A DNA stretch of 64,000 nucleotides from Prado023 sp963706875. Lineage in GTDB: Bacteria > Actinomycetota > Actinomycetes > S36-B12 > CAIYMF01. Positions 56,801 to 64,000 of this stretch are shown here, piece by piece. The stretch spans positions 124,001 to 188,000 of the forward strand of contig CAVPNW010000004.1 in assembly GCA_963706875.1 (NCBI GenBank). The letters run 5' to 3'. A program made the translations under genes and the position numbers. Each line of letters starts with the position of its first letter. Positions within the stretch are counted from its first letter, which is position 1. Under the pieces are notes generated by a model. The model had not been told where the DNA came from. It was given only the letters and a program-made list of their open reading frames with translations, and made no database searches.

Positions 56801-57514
56801 ATCACGAGCGCCGATCTAGGAGGGCTTGAGTCGGCGCCGGCATCCACGAGTGCAATGCGCACGATCGCGTTCCGCTCGGTCTCGCGCGCGCAGAACCGCG
56901 GATCGGCTCTCACGATTCCGCGGCCAGCGGGCGTCCAAGCAAGTGAAATCATGATCGCTGTCGTCACGGCCGGTGGGGCGCCCGAGATCACGGTGCCTTC
57001 CGGGTGGACGCTAATCCGGTCGGACGCGAGCGGAAGCACGCTGAACCAAGCCATCTACTACCGAGTCGTCGACGGAACCGAGGGCGCCAGTTTCAAGTGG
57101 ACTCTCTCCAAGACGGGCCCGGTTTCCGGCTTGATCGTCGTGTACTCAGGGGTGGACGTCTCCGTCACCCCAGCGTACCCGGTGGATGCGTCCGGCGGGT
57201 ACGCCAAGACGAACCCGAAGTCCGCGATCGTGGCCCCATCGATCGCTACCAATGTCGCGGGCGACCTCCTGATCGGTGCGTTCGGGATCGGCACGAACGC
57301 GACCTTCTCGCCGCCGGTCGATATGGTCGAACAGGGCGAGATCGCCTCGACCGCCGGCAAGACCCGGGTGGCCACCGAGATCGCCGACCAGGTTCTCGGC
57401 GCCGCAGCACCCGGGACCGGCACGCGAACCGCCATATCCGACAAGCCTGCCGCCGCAATCGGCCAACTCGTCGCCCTTCGCCCCATCACGACGCCCGCCC
57501 CGCCATCGTCATGA
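51746..57514 (+). CDS. Giant secreted NodB-like deacetylase with HYR, LamG-like, Ig-like and FN3 repeats (copy B)
   Basis: This protein of about 1,922 residues has the same first ~697 residues, GTG start and ribosome site as copy A. After the deacetylase domain come an HYR domain, a LamG-like region (WTQTEWSGGSGQGVWSDQ, HYGIWLYPPDGP) paralogous to the start of the gene at 47111, and three further HYR domains alternating with two Ig-like repeats (VPVTVTFSEQVMVTGTPTL). An FN3 domain (AVVLDWADNAEPDLAGYRVY) and a last beta domain (SWTL-type, GLIVVYSGVDVSVTP) complete it. It lacks the basic C-terminal module and any sortase or membrane anchor. The domains suggest an adhesive or glycan-binding exoenzyme. 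Confidence 0.83.
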   Translation: MQPEGSGSRGRGLSVMAAVVLVAALVVFVPAGSVVGAPVASAAPVVAIHVSELTAALESVPASAPTPMGSGTTGEQWWITSWRYFVAYQSLEEALKADGTPFVEVSDADIAAGDLLTTAGKPRYPIVISLAAEAVADNEVAALRSYVSAGGFLMAGSSSFTRTTSGASRGDFAFKAEMGLRMTTAGLQNWALNNTFTKAGSHRLTADIPSGSLFWGGKPSYDSIPWDPNAPNQDQQQSEAMNRQVWRVTNTDAQVLATGDGGVELATKGYGNGRFIYDAELQPLLGDTGYNSSAFAYTIYRNAIEWAFEAAGMPIVKVSPWQYPYDAAGVVRHDLEAYLNPGAKIRDSAAHEASLGMKGDYYFTTQTLRIGSGDTRMSDAQKRADIDALRTAVSSGATVGSHNGGLTNPNGATSGDENYLYHWGPDEALDYPGGTAYAEQSLRTSFQDIETWMSSSPYSGATSLPRLDNGRSGCGAAVTCPRTFVSPFHNAGREGSRQILQGLGAQVVGEQKVAPFPIRPFSYLAPRTYFPMVGVGVGNWYVAGEIQETVDTYLGTSLATSPNMKAAVDWYYNLGGLVNLYGHTDVAPYVEYLASKPNLWKTNAVGVRDWFVKREPVKVTPSFTRSGSTWAATATVTGSTDSQTAVELVIPSWTGTPTSVSVKLNGATAPAGTWKTTTDGLKIKVGTSVTSIEVNHGPPTSDTIPPVVTVPADITVPATGAAGAVVTFTATAADDVDGALTPTCTPVSGSTFPVGPTTVTCTAADTTGNPASKTFTITVTAPVSSWTQTEWSGGSGQGVWSDQTKYQSGTSIDTSSAGQLRLSSTGGVVFSDAFNRGPTDPSPLLPWLTVSGSWAVEGGVLTGSGVGGYGNLHRVPPTSPLDYVIEARLKIPAGSLGGGIGGRLNPANGSHYGIWLYPPDGPAANRGYVALIKFTPNWTTYTTVTRTPLSIDASWHDVRVEFVGARIRAWVDGGATPLIDYTDPSRLAGSGVTFDTYPPGSISVDSVSVSVPTVFSASGSLVSSAFDAGAGSTWQTLKWTASTPPGTSVRLRTRTAATSAGSAWSAWSAWSAASGAPIADGSGRWLQYEAELGTSDSSTTPVLHDVTATYVPAGVDTIAPTLTVPADVAVPATGPAGAVVTFTATAVDLVDGVVNPTCAPASGSTFPVGPTTVTCTASDKAGNSGSKAFTVTVTAVVDSTAPTVSGVSSSLANGAYTVGQVVPVTVTFSEQVMVTGTPTLTLSTGSPAATVVNYSSGSATDTLTFNYTVAAGNTSADLNYSSTTSLAVNGGSIRDSAANNAILTLPAAGAAGSLGTNKNLVIDTIAPTLTVPADVAVPATGPAGAVVTFTATAVDLVDGVVNPTCAPASGSTFPVGPTTVTCTASDKAGNSGSKAFTVTVTAVVDSTAPTVSGVSSSLANGAYTVGQVVPVTVTFSEQVMVTGTPTLTLSTGSPAATVVNYSSGSATDTLTFNYTVAAGNTSADLNYSSTTSLAVNGGSIRDSAANNAILTLPAAGAAGSLGTNKNLVIDTIAPTLTVPADVAVPATGPAGAVVTFTATAVDLVDGVVNPTCAPASGSTFPVGPTTVTCTASDKAGNSGSKAFTVTVTAVVDASPPAAPSGVTAKATTVAVVLDWADNAEPDLAGYRVYRSSSEVGPWTPLTPSVVASSAYVDLSAPVGAEVFYRITSADLGGLESAPASTSAMRTIAFRSVSRAQNRGSALTIPRPAGVQASEIMIAVVTAGGAPEITVPSGWTLIRSDASGSTLNQAIYYRVVDGTEGASFKWTLSKTGPVSGLIVVYSGVDVSVTPAYPVDASGGYAKTNPKSAIVAPSIATNVAGDLLIGAFGIGTNATFSPPVDMVEQGEIASTAGKTRVATEIADQVLGAAAPGTGTRTAISDKPAAAIGQLVALRPITTPAPPSS
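55091..56580 (+). repeat. 621-bp internal repeat of the giant protein, two copies plus a partial third
   Basis: Units begin at about 55091, 55712 and 56333 (GACACGATTGCGCCGACG). Each full unit encodes one HYR domain plus one Ig-like domain, 207 residues. Differences between units are only a few synonymous bases, so the expansion is recent or kept uniform by recombination. Confidence 0.88.
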
Positions 57515-57600
57515 GGTACTTACTAATCGGTTTGACGGAGTTCGCGGGACGAGGTCGTCACTGCCAACTCCCGCCTGGCTCTTGCCACCGTCTGGGAACC

Positions 57601-57737
57601 TGAACCGCCCCGGCATGTCCGGAGACTTGGTGTCGGCTAGTGCGTTGTCGTAGCTGGAGCCCACAGCCCAGACTGAGGGCCGGATCCCGGCGTCGGCTAG
57701 CCGCTGGGTGTGCGCCAGCGACAGGTACTGACCGGAT
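57601..57737 (-). mobile_element. IS3-family fragment (terminal repeat plus OrfB piece)
   Basis: TGAACCGCCCCGGCATGTCC at 57601 resembles the terminal repeat of actinobacterial IS3 elements. The adjoining minus-strand frame reads SGQYLSLAHTQRLADAGIRP and SYDNALAD, a conserved OrfB block. The rest of the element is deleted. Confidence 0.65.
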
Positions 57738-58100
57738 TCAACCAGTGGAAGCAACAGCGGCTTGCGGGAGCAACAGTAGGTGCTCGTTGAACGCCTCAGC
57801 CGGTGTCTTCCACCCGAGTGTCTTGCGGGGCCTGGTGTTCAGGGCGTGAGCGACGGCTTCGATCTCGTCGGCGGACCAGCGGGACAGGTCAGTGCCCTTG
57901 GGGAAGTACTGGCGCAGCAGTCCGTTGGTGTTCTCGTTGGTGCCGCGCTGCCAGGGTGACTGTGGGTCGGCGAAGAACACGGGGATCCCGGTCTCGACCT
58001 TGAACTGGGCGTGGGCGGACATCTCCTTGCCGCGGTCCCAACCCGCCCCGCCGTTGACAAACGGCTTGCCGGAGTGCCGTCAGCGCTCCCCGGTGTCGGT
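57738..58100 (-). mobile_element. C-terminal fragment of an IS30-family transposase
   Basis: The minus strand encodes AHAQFKVETGIPVFFADPQS, PWQRGTNENTNGLLRQYFPK and NTRPRKTLGWKTPAEAFNEH, the classical IS30 C-terminus, ending near 57740. Upstream, FVNGGAGWDRGKEM is visible before the sequence breaks off near the CapK-like gene. The DDE N-terminal part is missing. It abuts the IS3-like fragment. Confidence 0.78.
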
Positions 58101-58121
58101 GGCCTGCCTCTTGAGGGAACC

Positions 58122-59399
58122 TCACCCAGGTCGCTCATTCACGACCATTCGAAGCTTCCCCGACGGAGGAAGGGGGATTGTCTCGACGAGCTCGCAGGTG
58201 ACTCGGGCATTCATGCCCAATAGGTCGCGGAAGTCCCGCACGACCGAATCGGCGATTTCTGGATGCGTAGTCTTCAGGCGTACCACATAATCGCGCGGAC
58301 CCTGCTGTGCAAACTGGAACTGCTGCATTTCAGGGTACTTCCAATAAATGTTGTCGGTGAGTTCGTTGGAAATGTATCGGCCCTGTGGATCCGTGATTCG
58401 ATCCATTTTCCTGCCAGTAACCATGGAAAGAGCCGGCCGGCCCTTCCGCATGCTCGCCACGCCAAGATCCCCCGTGTCGTAGCGGATCAGTGGCATTGCC
58501 CGGTTGCGAAGGTCCGTGACCACGAGGCGCCCGAGCTCCCCAGGCGCTACCGTCAGGTTGCTCCCGATTTCGAGTACTTCGACCATCACCCCCGAGGTGT
58601 TGATTATGAAGTCTCCTCCGCCCCTCGGCGTCTGGGCAATGATTCCGACTTCCTCCATTCCGTAGTGAACGACCGGAAGTGCGCCCAAGTACCGAGCACA
58701 GCGGGTTGCAGTCTCCTGACTCAACGCCTCTCCTTGGGCGATGATGACATCGATGCGCAAGTTCACGCGTGTCACGAGATCGGGATCGGCATCAAGGACT
58801 TTGCAGATCTGATCCAGTGCAGAGACGTTGGCTGCGACCACCTTGCGGCGACGGTCACGTTGGAGTCTCTCCAGAAGGTGCTTGACGCCTTGCTCGTGAA
58901 GGGACATGACGTCAACCGGGATCACGTTGGTGAGCCTCTGCTGCACCCATGATTTCCGATTCCTCGCGCTCCAGATCTTCAAGTAGTACAACGGAACCCC
59001 AACTTCGTAGCCAGCAAGCCGTCCGAAGTGGATGGTATCTGCCTGCCGGAAGAGCTGTTTCCGCTCGTCATGGAGAAGTTTGAAAGGTACCCCTGTGCTG
59101 CCACTCGTTGAGGCCACAGTCAATCTCCCGAGATCGGGTGCGTCTGATCTGAAGCGCCCGTATTCCTGTTTGATGACCTCCTTGTTCACCACAGGAAACC
59201 GGCTCAGTTCCCCATTGAGCCCTAGGTCGCGGTAATACGGAACCGTCTCGGTGGCAAAACGCAGTATGGAATACAGCATTTCCGACTCCCGTGTGGGAGA
59301 TGTTGCTTCGATGGACCGGAGTGCCTCGTCCAACTTGCCCCCTCGAACCCTGTCCATGACGAGCAGGCCGACTTGGCGCAGATTCGATGGTCGTTCCAT
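58122..59399 (-). CDS. CapK/PaaK-like AMP-forming ligase
   Basis: This 425-residue protein of the phenylacetate-CoA-ligase-like superfamily has the AMP-binding loop STSGSTGVPFKLLHDERKQL, VIIAQGEALSQETATRC, VHYGMEEVGIIAQT and PLIRYDTGDLG, with a C-terminal SGKLRMVVNE. CapK-type proteins are common in capsule and O-antigen loci and are thought to activate acyl groups, but their substrates are mostly unknown. The stop lies beside insertion-sequence debris, so the 3' flank is rearranged. The start at 59399 is followed by a helical N-terminus of normal length. Confidence 0.85.
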   Translation of the reverse strand: MERPSNLRQVGLLVMDRVRGGKLDEALRSIEATSPTRESEMLYSILRFATETVPYYRDLGLNGELSRFPVVNKEVIKQEYGRFRSDAPDLGRLTVASTSGSTGVPFKLLHDERKQLFRQADTIHFGRLAGYEVGVPLYYLKIWSARNRKSWVQQRLTNVIPVDVMSLHEQGVKHLLERLQRDRRRKVVAANVSALDQICKVLDADPDLVTRVNLRIDVIIAQGEALSQETATRCARYLGALPVVHYGMEEVGIIAQTPRGGGDFIINTSGVMVEVLEIGSNLTVAPGELGRLVVTDLRNRAMPLIRYDTGDLGVASMRKGRPALSMVTGRKMDRITDPQGRYISNELTDNIYWKYPEMQQFQFAQQGPRDYVVRLKTTHPEIADSVVRDFRDLLGMNARVTCELVETIPLPPSGKLRMVVNERPG

Positions 59400-59685
59400 G
59401 CGTACCGTCGCTCCCGTCCGCGAGTTGGGTCCTCTTGCGGCACTCTAGCTCAGCCCACTGCCACGGCGGTCGCCGTCAGTGGGCGGTCGTGGCCCTCCGG
59501 CGGCGTCAGGAGTTACCCAGATTCGGAAAGGGCATCTCGCCAGGTGAGTCCTGTGGATCGGCGTCGCGTGATTGGACGCAGTCGGCGAAGCATCAGTCCA
59601 GAGCGGACTGGCGGGTTGCCGTGAGTGCTGGGCGGCACTGATCCTCGGGACGTCGGATTGAGGTTGTGGCGTAACAGCGTGTAGC

Positions 59686-60339
59686 TTACCAGCGGCCAGG
59701 CACTCCCTTGACGGTGACCGAGTCAGGCACGGATCTGGTCACACAGGCCAACGCCCCGACGGTGACGTTGCTCCCGATGATCAAGCCCTGCAGGATGAAG
59801 GCTCCCGCACCGATGAGGGTCCGATCGCCGATTTCGCACTCGCCGGAGACCAGAGCACCTGGATTGACAGAGACGAAGTCGCCGCAGGTGGTGTCGTGTC
59901 CGATGGTGGCATGGAGATTAATGTAGCTGTGACGCCCGAGTCGGACATTGGTGCTCAGTTGGGCCCCTGCCCGGATTACGACCCCCTCCCCCAGGGTCAC
60001 CTGCGAGCCGAGGCCCGCCGAGGGATCCACAAGGGTGGCGGCCCGATGTCTGGTTGCTTCGAATCGAGTGGCCATCTGGGCCCTGCCCTCGGGGTCGCCA
60101 ATACCGATGCTGTACTGCCACGGCCCCTCATCGGCGGCGAGCCAGGAATCGACATCACCCAAGTACGGGGTCTCTCTTGCAGCCAGGCGGCGCAGATTGT
60201 CGTCCGAGGGTGCATCGTCCACGACGCCGATGATCTGGTACACGGGCTTGGGCGACGCGCGATTGACGGCATCGATCACGTCAAGGGTCTGCCGACCGCA
60301 TCCGGCCGCCCCCACGACGACTATCGGGAGGACGATCAT
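59686..60339 (-). CDS. NeuD/PglD-like sugar acetyltransferase
   Basis: This 217-residue protein begins IVLPIVVVGAAGCGRQTLDV, a nucleotide-sugar-binding fold, and continues into a hexapeptide left-handed helix (VVIRAGAQLSTNVRLGRHSY, INLHATIGHDTTCGDFVSVN, GALVSGECEIGDRTLIGAGA). It ends VTRSVPDSVTVKGVPGRW, as in NeuD/PglD proteins. It should acetylate an amino group of a sugar nucleotide or glycan. It is a second enzyme of the type seen at 41179-41856. I chose the ATG at 60339 because the longer frame adds an improbable Arg/Cys-rich head. Confidence 0.85.
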   Translation of the reverse strand: MIVLPIVVVGAAGCGRQTLDVIDAVNRASPKPVYQIIGVVDDAPSDDNLRRLAARETPYLGDVDSWLAADEGPWQYSIGIGDPEGRAQMATRFEATRHRAATLVDPSAGLGSQVTLGEGVVIRAGAQLSTNVRLGRHSYINLHATIGHDTTCGDFVSVNPGALVSGECEIGDRTLIGAGAFILQGLIIGSNVTVGALACVTRSVPDSVTVKGVPGRW

Positions 60340-60688
60340 CGACGACTCACTTGCCGTAGCCTGAGCACAGCGGCAGCCTCCTCGAACGGAATCCCTCGCA
60401 ACGCTGCACGATCGCCTACATCTTCGCCGACGGACCATCACAGGAGCGCTTCCTGCGCCAACCAAGCCCGCGCCACTTCAGTCGAACTGGGAGCCACGAG
60501 TTGTCCCTGAATCAACTACGGGAATCCTCTCACGACAATCGGGATTCTTCCCAGCCGAGTCACTCAACTGCTCGCGCCTGGTCTGTAGGGCCGCCCTCAC
60601 CGTCACCAGGACAGTCCCAATTGGCGGACTTAGGCAAGCAGGCGTCGGTGCTGGCGCTTCCCTCTCTGCGCCGACCCCGCGTAAAGTT
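60340..60688. other. Intergenic stretch, nothing recognised
   Basis: This 349-base divergent region lies between the NeuD-like gene and the minisatellite gene. It is slightly lower in GC than the genes and may hold two promoters. No coding frame, hairpin or repeat stands out. Confidence 0.35.
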
Positions 60689-62055
60689 GTGAAGGTGGCT
60701 GCTGTCAGCGGGGCGGAGGGAATCGACCCGGAGTTGCTCCGAGACGTCGATTTGGACGCCCTCACCCAGGCTATCCGAGATATCAAGTTGGACGCCCTGA
60801 CGCAGCAGGACAACCTAGTGCAGACCCGTCCTATGGCCGACGTCACACACCGTTCACCGTGGCGGCGGCGACCTCGGGTAGCCCGGGGCCCGGTGGTCGA
60901 GGTGGTCGAGGACTCGGGTGTCGGCCCGGTGGTCGAGGTGGTCGAGGACTCGGGTGTCGGCCCGGTGGTCGAGGTGGTCGAGGGTTCGGGTGTCGGCCCG
61001 GTGGTCGAGGTGGTCGAGGGTTCGGGTGTCGGCCCGGTGGTCGAGGTGGTCGAGGGTTCGGGTGTCGGCCCGGTGGTCGAGGTGGTCGAGGGTTCGGGTG
61101 TCGGCCCGGTGGTCGAGGTGGTCGAGGGTTCGGGTGTCGGCCCGGTGGTCGAGGTGGTCGAGGGTTCGGGTGTCGGCCCGGTGGTCGAGGTGGTCGAGGG
61201 TTCGGGTGTCGGCCCGGTGGTCGAGGTGGTCGAGGGTTCGGGTGTCGGCCCGGTGGTCGAGGTGGTCGAGGGTTCGGGTGTCGGCCCGGTGGTCGAGGTG
61301 GTCGAGGGTTCGGGTGTCGGCCCGGTGGTCGAGGTGGTCGAGGGTTCGGGTGTCGGCCCGGTGGTCGAGGTGGTCGAGGGTTCGGGTGTCGGCCCGGTGG
61401 TCGAGGTGGTCGAGGGTTCGGGTGTCGGCCCGGTGGTCGAGGTGGTCGAGGGTTCGGGTGTCGGCCCGGTGGTCGAGGTGGTCGAGGGTTCGGGTGTCGG
61501 CCCGGTGGTCGAGGTGGTCGAGGACTCGGGTGTCGGCCCGGTGGTCGAGGTGGTCGAGGGTTCGGGTGTCGGCCCGGTGGTCGAGGTGGTCGAGGGTTCG
61601 GGTGTCGGCCCGGTGGTCGAGGTGGTCGAGGACTCGGGTGTCGGCCCGGTGGTCGAGGTGGTCGAGGACTCGGGTGTCGGCCCGGTGGTCGAGGTGGTCG
61701 AGGACTCGGGTGTCGGCCCGGTGGTCGAGGTGGTCGAGGACTCGGGTGTCGGCCCGGTGGTCGAGGTGGTCGAGGACTCGGGTGTCGGCCCGGTGGTCGA
61801 GGTGGTCGAGGACTCGGGTGTCGGCCCGGTGGTCGAGGTGGTCGAGGACTCGGGTGTCGGCCCGGTGGTCGAGGTGGTCGAGGACTCGGGTGTCGGCCCG
61901 GGGTGGTCGAGGTGGTCGAGGACTCGGCGCTGGCGGAGTCCCTGAAGTCGGTCCGACTCAGGCCGCATGTGAACCGGGTCCTGGAGGCAGAGGCGCTGAT
62001 GACACAGGGTGGTCAAGTTCCTCCGCGGAAGAAGCGGACATGGCTGCGCCGGTAG
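60689..62055 (+). pseudogene. Small protein gene of unknown function split by a 36-bp minisatellite
   Basis: The GTG at 60689 opens AAVSGAEGIDPELLRDVDLD and IRDIKLDALTQQDNLVQTRP, an acidic helical start, up to RPRVARGP. Then 28 tandem 36-base units encode VVEVVE(D/G)SGVGP. At about 61901 two extra G bases change the frame. The sensible ending, VVEVVEDSALAESLKSVRLR then PRKKRTWLRR, lies in another frame with a stop at 62055. Without the array (about 1,010 bases) the two flanks join in frame to a coherent protein of about 118 residues. The array is therefore an expansion that has broken the gene, unless the base count at its end is an assembly error. No family is recognised. Confidence 0.6.
60891..61904 (+). 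repeat. 36-bp minisatellite, 28 units
   Basis: The unit is GGTCGAGGTGGTCGAGG(A/G)(C/T)TCGGGTGTCGGCCCGGT in essence. Two unit types differ only at the GACTCG/GGTTCG site and occur in blocks: two D, fifteen G, one D, two G, then a run of D units to the end. There is no spacer. All three plus-strand frames and one minus-strand frame stay open through it. Confidence 0.92.
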
Positions 62056-62211
62056 CCGCGCACTGGGGCGCTCGCGTCGCCGATTACCGAGCCCGGCGCA
62101 ACTTCGGCCACGCCCAAGCGGTAGGCCCGAGAAGGAAGGCCAGCGTCCTCACCTCCCAGTAAGCTACTGGTACCGGTGGAGGCTATGTACTTGGCGCAGA
62201 ACTCTGCGGGA

Positions 62212-63273
62212 TCAGAAGTTGTCCGAGCGCGTGCCCCTCGGACCAACTCGGCTGGAGGATGCTTCCTCTCCCGCGTACTGGTCGGGCTCGAGGTAGAGCT
62301 CGTCCCAATACCGGAATGCATATCCAGGTCGGATCTCCGGCGAGGGGAGCGATTCCTCAAGGACCAGGTCGCGCAACGCGAACTCAGGTGAGTTGAACCC
62401 GAAGAAGGACCGCATCACGACCGAACTCGAGAAGCGCGGGTTGATCTCGAAGATCCGAATTCCGGCGGCGGTCTTCCGGAGTTGGAGGTTGATAGGCCCC
62501 CAAACCTCGAAGGCCTCGACGACGTTTCGGCACGTGGTCTCGATCTCTGGATCCCATACCACCTCCGCTTTGTACGTCAAGCCGGCGGCAAGCTCTCGCC
62601 GGAAGCAGATCTGGCCGACATACCCGGATCGGGGGCTCGTGTACACGCCCACCGTGTACTCCTCGACGTCAGGGAGGAGCAATTCCTGCAATATCGGCTT
62701 GTCGATGTAATCAGTGAGAAGATCCAACTCGCGCCGGTTCTGGACGATGTGGACGCTCTTCGAGCCAGAGCCTCGCCGAGGCTTGAGCACCGCCGGCAGG
62801 TCGTTTCGGGCGAGGAACGCAGCGACGGCGTCCGGATCAGTCGCTTCGACGGTATCCGGTACAGGGAAGCCGCGAGCATGGAGCATTCGGACGGTTGTCA
62901 ACTTGTCCATGAAGGCCTCGAGGCACTCCGGCTCATTGAGAACCAACCGCGCCCCCGTCGCCCGTTCGACCTCCGCGCGATGCGGGGCGATTCGGAGCAT
63001 CTCGATCTCGGAACCGAAGCACACCATGTCCACGCCCTCGCGAACGCAGATCTCCTGCAGTCGGCATAGGTACTCAGCTTCATCGGTATTCACATGCGGC
63101 AGCAAGTAGGCCGCATCGGCGCGGAACAGGCCGACGGACATCACCGCCGTGTCGGTCGCAACGATCCGTGGGCTCAGCTTCGAGTGGCGCAGCGCCTTGA
63201 AGATGCTGACGCCGACCGGCGCGCCCACGCCAGTGACCAGTACGGTCAGGTGTGGATCCGTCCGCGCAGTCAT
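62212..63273 (-). CDS. ATP-grasp ligase
   Basis: This 353-residue protein has an N-terminal domain (TVLVTGVGAPVGVSIFKALR, VATDTAVMSVGLFRADAAYL) and an ATP-grasp core with AVLKPRRGSGSKSVHIVQNR, LQELLLPDVEEYTVGVY and the Mg-binding IFEINPRFSSSVVMRSFFG. It is of the CarB-like type often found in capsule and O-antigen clusters, joining an acid to an amine. Its start overlaps the stop of the upstream sugar transferase by ATGA. It is only distantly similar to the ATP-grasp protein at 39089-40123. Confidence 0.87.
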   Translation of the reverse strand: MTARTDPHLTVLVTGVGAPVGVSIFKALRHSKLSPRIVATDTAVMSVGLFRADAAYLLPHVNTDEAEYLCRLQEICVREGVDMVCFGSEIEMLRIAPHRAEVERATGARLVLNEPECLEAFMDKLTTVRMLHARGFPVPDTVEATDPDAVAAFLARNDLPAVLKPRRGSGSKSVHIVQNRRELDLLTDYIDKPILQELLLPDVEEYTVGVYTSPRSGYVGQICFRRELAAGLTYKAEVVWDPEIETTCRNVVEAFEVWGPINLQLRKTAAGIRIFEINPRFSSSVVMRSFFGFNSPEFALRDLVLEESLPSPEIRPGYAFRYWDELYLEPDQYAGEEASSSRVGPRGTRSDNF

Positions 63274-63890
63274 CGCACATCACCATCGCGGGGTGGTTGT
63301 GCGGCCCCGTACCCCCCGAGGACTACCCCCACAGTCTTCGCGAGGACGGCCAGATCCAGGAGAAGAGACCACCTTTCGATGTACTCGACATCCACCTCGA
63401 TTCGATCCTGCCAACTGAGCTCGTTCCGTCCCGAAACCTGCGCCCATCCCGTGATGCCAGGTCGGACCTCGAGGCGGCGACGCTGCCACTCGGTGTATTC
63501 CTCCACATGATGGGGCAGATCAGGTCGCGGGCCCACCATGCTCATTTCCCCTTTGACGACGTTCACGAATTGCGGCAACTCATCGATGCTCGTGCGTCGA
63601 AGGACCCTCCCGACCGGCGTGATGCGCGGGTCGTCCCGGTGTACGTACGACCCGAGTCCAGACGCCTCGGTTCCCTGAGTCATCGTCCGGAACTTGTAGA
63701 TCGCGAAAGGACGTCCGTCCTTCCCAATCCGCTGCTGCCGGAAGATGACCTGACCGCCCGAGGTGACCCGCACCGCCACGGCGGTACCCAGCAGGACTGG
63801 AATGAGCAAGACCAGCAGGACCCCCGCCCCCACGAGGTCGCAAGCCCTCTTGACGTCGCGTTGAACGCGGCTTGGAAGGTCAGCGTTCAT
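63270..63890 (-). CDS. Initiating bacterial sugar transferase (WcaJ/PglC superfamily)
   Basis: This protein of about 206 residues has RDVKRACDLVGAGVLLVLLI as its single membrane segment. It continues with FRQQRIGKDGRPFAIYKFRT, RRTSIDELPQFVNVVKGEMS, MVGPRP and RPGITGWAQVSGRNELSWQD. It is the second enzyme of this class in the window (see 40339), so two repeat units or two glycans may be started here. I chose the ATG at 63890; a frame open further to 63989 adds a Cys/Pro-rich head that looks non-coding. No ribosome site is evident. The gene is coupled to the ATP-grasp gene by ATGA. Confidence 0.87.
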   Translation of the reverse strand: MNADLPSRVQRDVKRACDLVGAGVLLVLLIPVLLGTAVAVRVTSGGQVIFRQQRIGKDGRPFAIYKFRTMTQGTEASGLGSYVHRDDPRITPVGRVLRRTSIDELPQFVNVVKGEMSMVGPRPDLPHHVEEYTEWQRRRLEVRPGITGWAQVSGRNELSWQDRIEVDVEYIERWSLLLDLAVLAKTVGVVLGGYGAAQPPRDGDVR

Positions 63891-64000
63891 CAGTAGTTGG
63901 CGCCATGGCTGGCAGCCGGTACTGCACTCTCGGGACGCCACCGGCGGGCACTGTCGCGTGGGTCCATCGCCGCGCAACCCGATAGGCATGGTTCACTGGT

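Noticed and set aside
60891..61904. CRISPR-like array because of the 36-base repeat length
   Set aside because: The units are directly adjacent with no spacers and no cas genes are nearby. It is a minisatellite.
60478..62016. A 512-residue minus-strand frame with many STTSTTGPTPEP repeats, like a mucin-type linker
   Set aside because: The flanking parts are Arg/Cys-rich and not protein-like. The plus-strand flanks (acidic helical start, coherent ending once the array is removed) make that strand the coding one. The repeat unit length is a multiple of three, so several frames stay open by chance.

Overview
The window is GC-rich and uses many GTG and TTG starts. It has actinobacterial-type two-component pairs, an LAxTG-type sorting signal and NlpC/P60, META-domain and HYR-domain secreted proteins. 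All of this points to a member of the Actinomycetota; the genus cannot be named from the sequence alone. No rRNA, tRNA or CRISPR array was recognised.

Layout. Positions 1-8.6 kb hold cell-envelope and sensing genes: an NlpC/P60 peptidase, two histidine kinase/response regulator pairs of the NarL type, and a ScyD/ScyE-like secreted protein with a small membrane partner. Four of these genes are interrupted by single-base indels. Positions 8.6-12 kb hold small secreted proteins, a META-domain gene cut by insertion-sequence debris (IS1634- and IS1380-like fragments), and a tiny LAxTG surface protein.

Positions 12-22 kb are a surface-polysaccharide locus: a membrane-bound nucleotide-sugar dehydratase, the four genes that take UDP-GlcNAc to UDP-GlcNAc3NAcA, a Wzy-like polymerase, a Wzx-like flippase and a glycosyltransferase. 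Positions 22.5-33.7 kb hold four secreted proteins that carry a nearly identical ~340-residue C-terminal module on different N-termini. A fifth fragment of the module and several dead insertion sequences lie between them.

Positions 33.7-47 kb return to glycan genes: PIG-L deacetylase, WbqC-like protein, GT4, PglE-like aminotransferase, PLP decarboxylase, ATP-grasp ligase, an initiating phosphoglycosyl transferase and acetyltransferases. They end in a tight cassette of carrier protein, acyl-CoA-dehydrogenase-like flavoprotein, amino-acid-type AMP ligase and an unknown cupin-like protein. This cassette has the logic of the prolyl-to-pyrrolyl carrier-protein pathway of pyrrole antibiotics, here placed among sugar-nucleotide genes. 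I infer that it makes an amino-acid-derived acyl group for an amino sugar of the surface glycan.

Positions 47-57.5 kb encode three large secreted multidomain proteins (LamG-like, NodB-like deacetylase, HYR, Ig-like and FN3 domains). Two of them result from a 2,808-bp tandem duplication. Positions 57.6-64 kb hold IS3/IS30 debris, a CapK-like ligase, a NeuD-like acetyltransferase, a small gene disrupted by a 28-copy 36-bp minisatellite, a second ATP-grasp ligase and a second initiating sugar transferase.

Overall this is a large, recombining surface-glycan and surface-protein locus. Repeats, cassette-like modules and IS remnants all indicate rapid diversification of the exposed cell surface.
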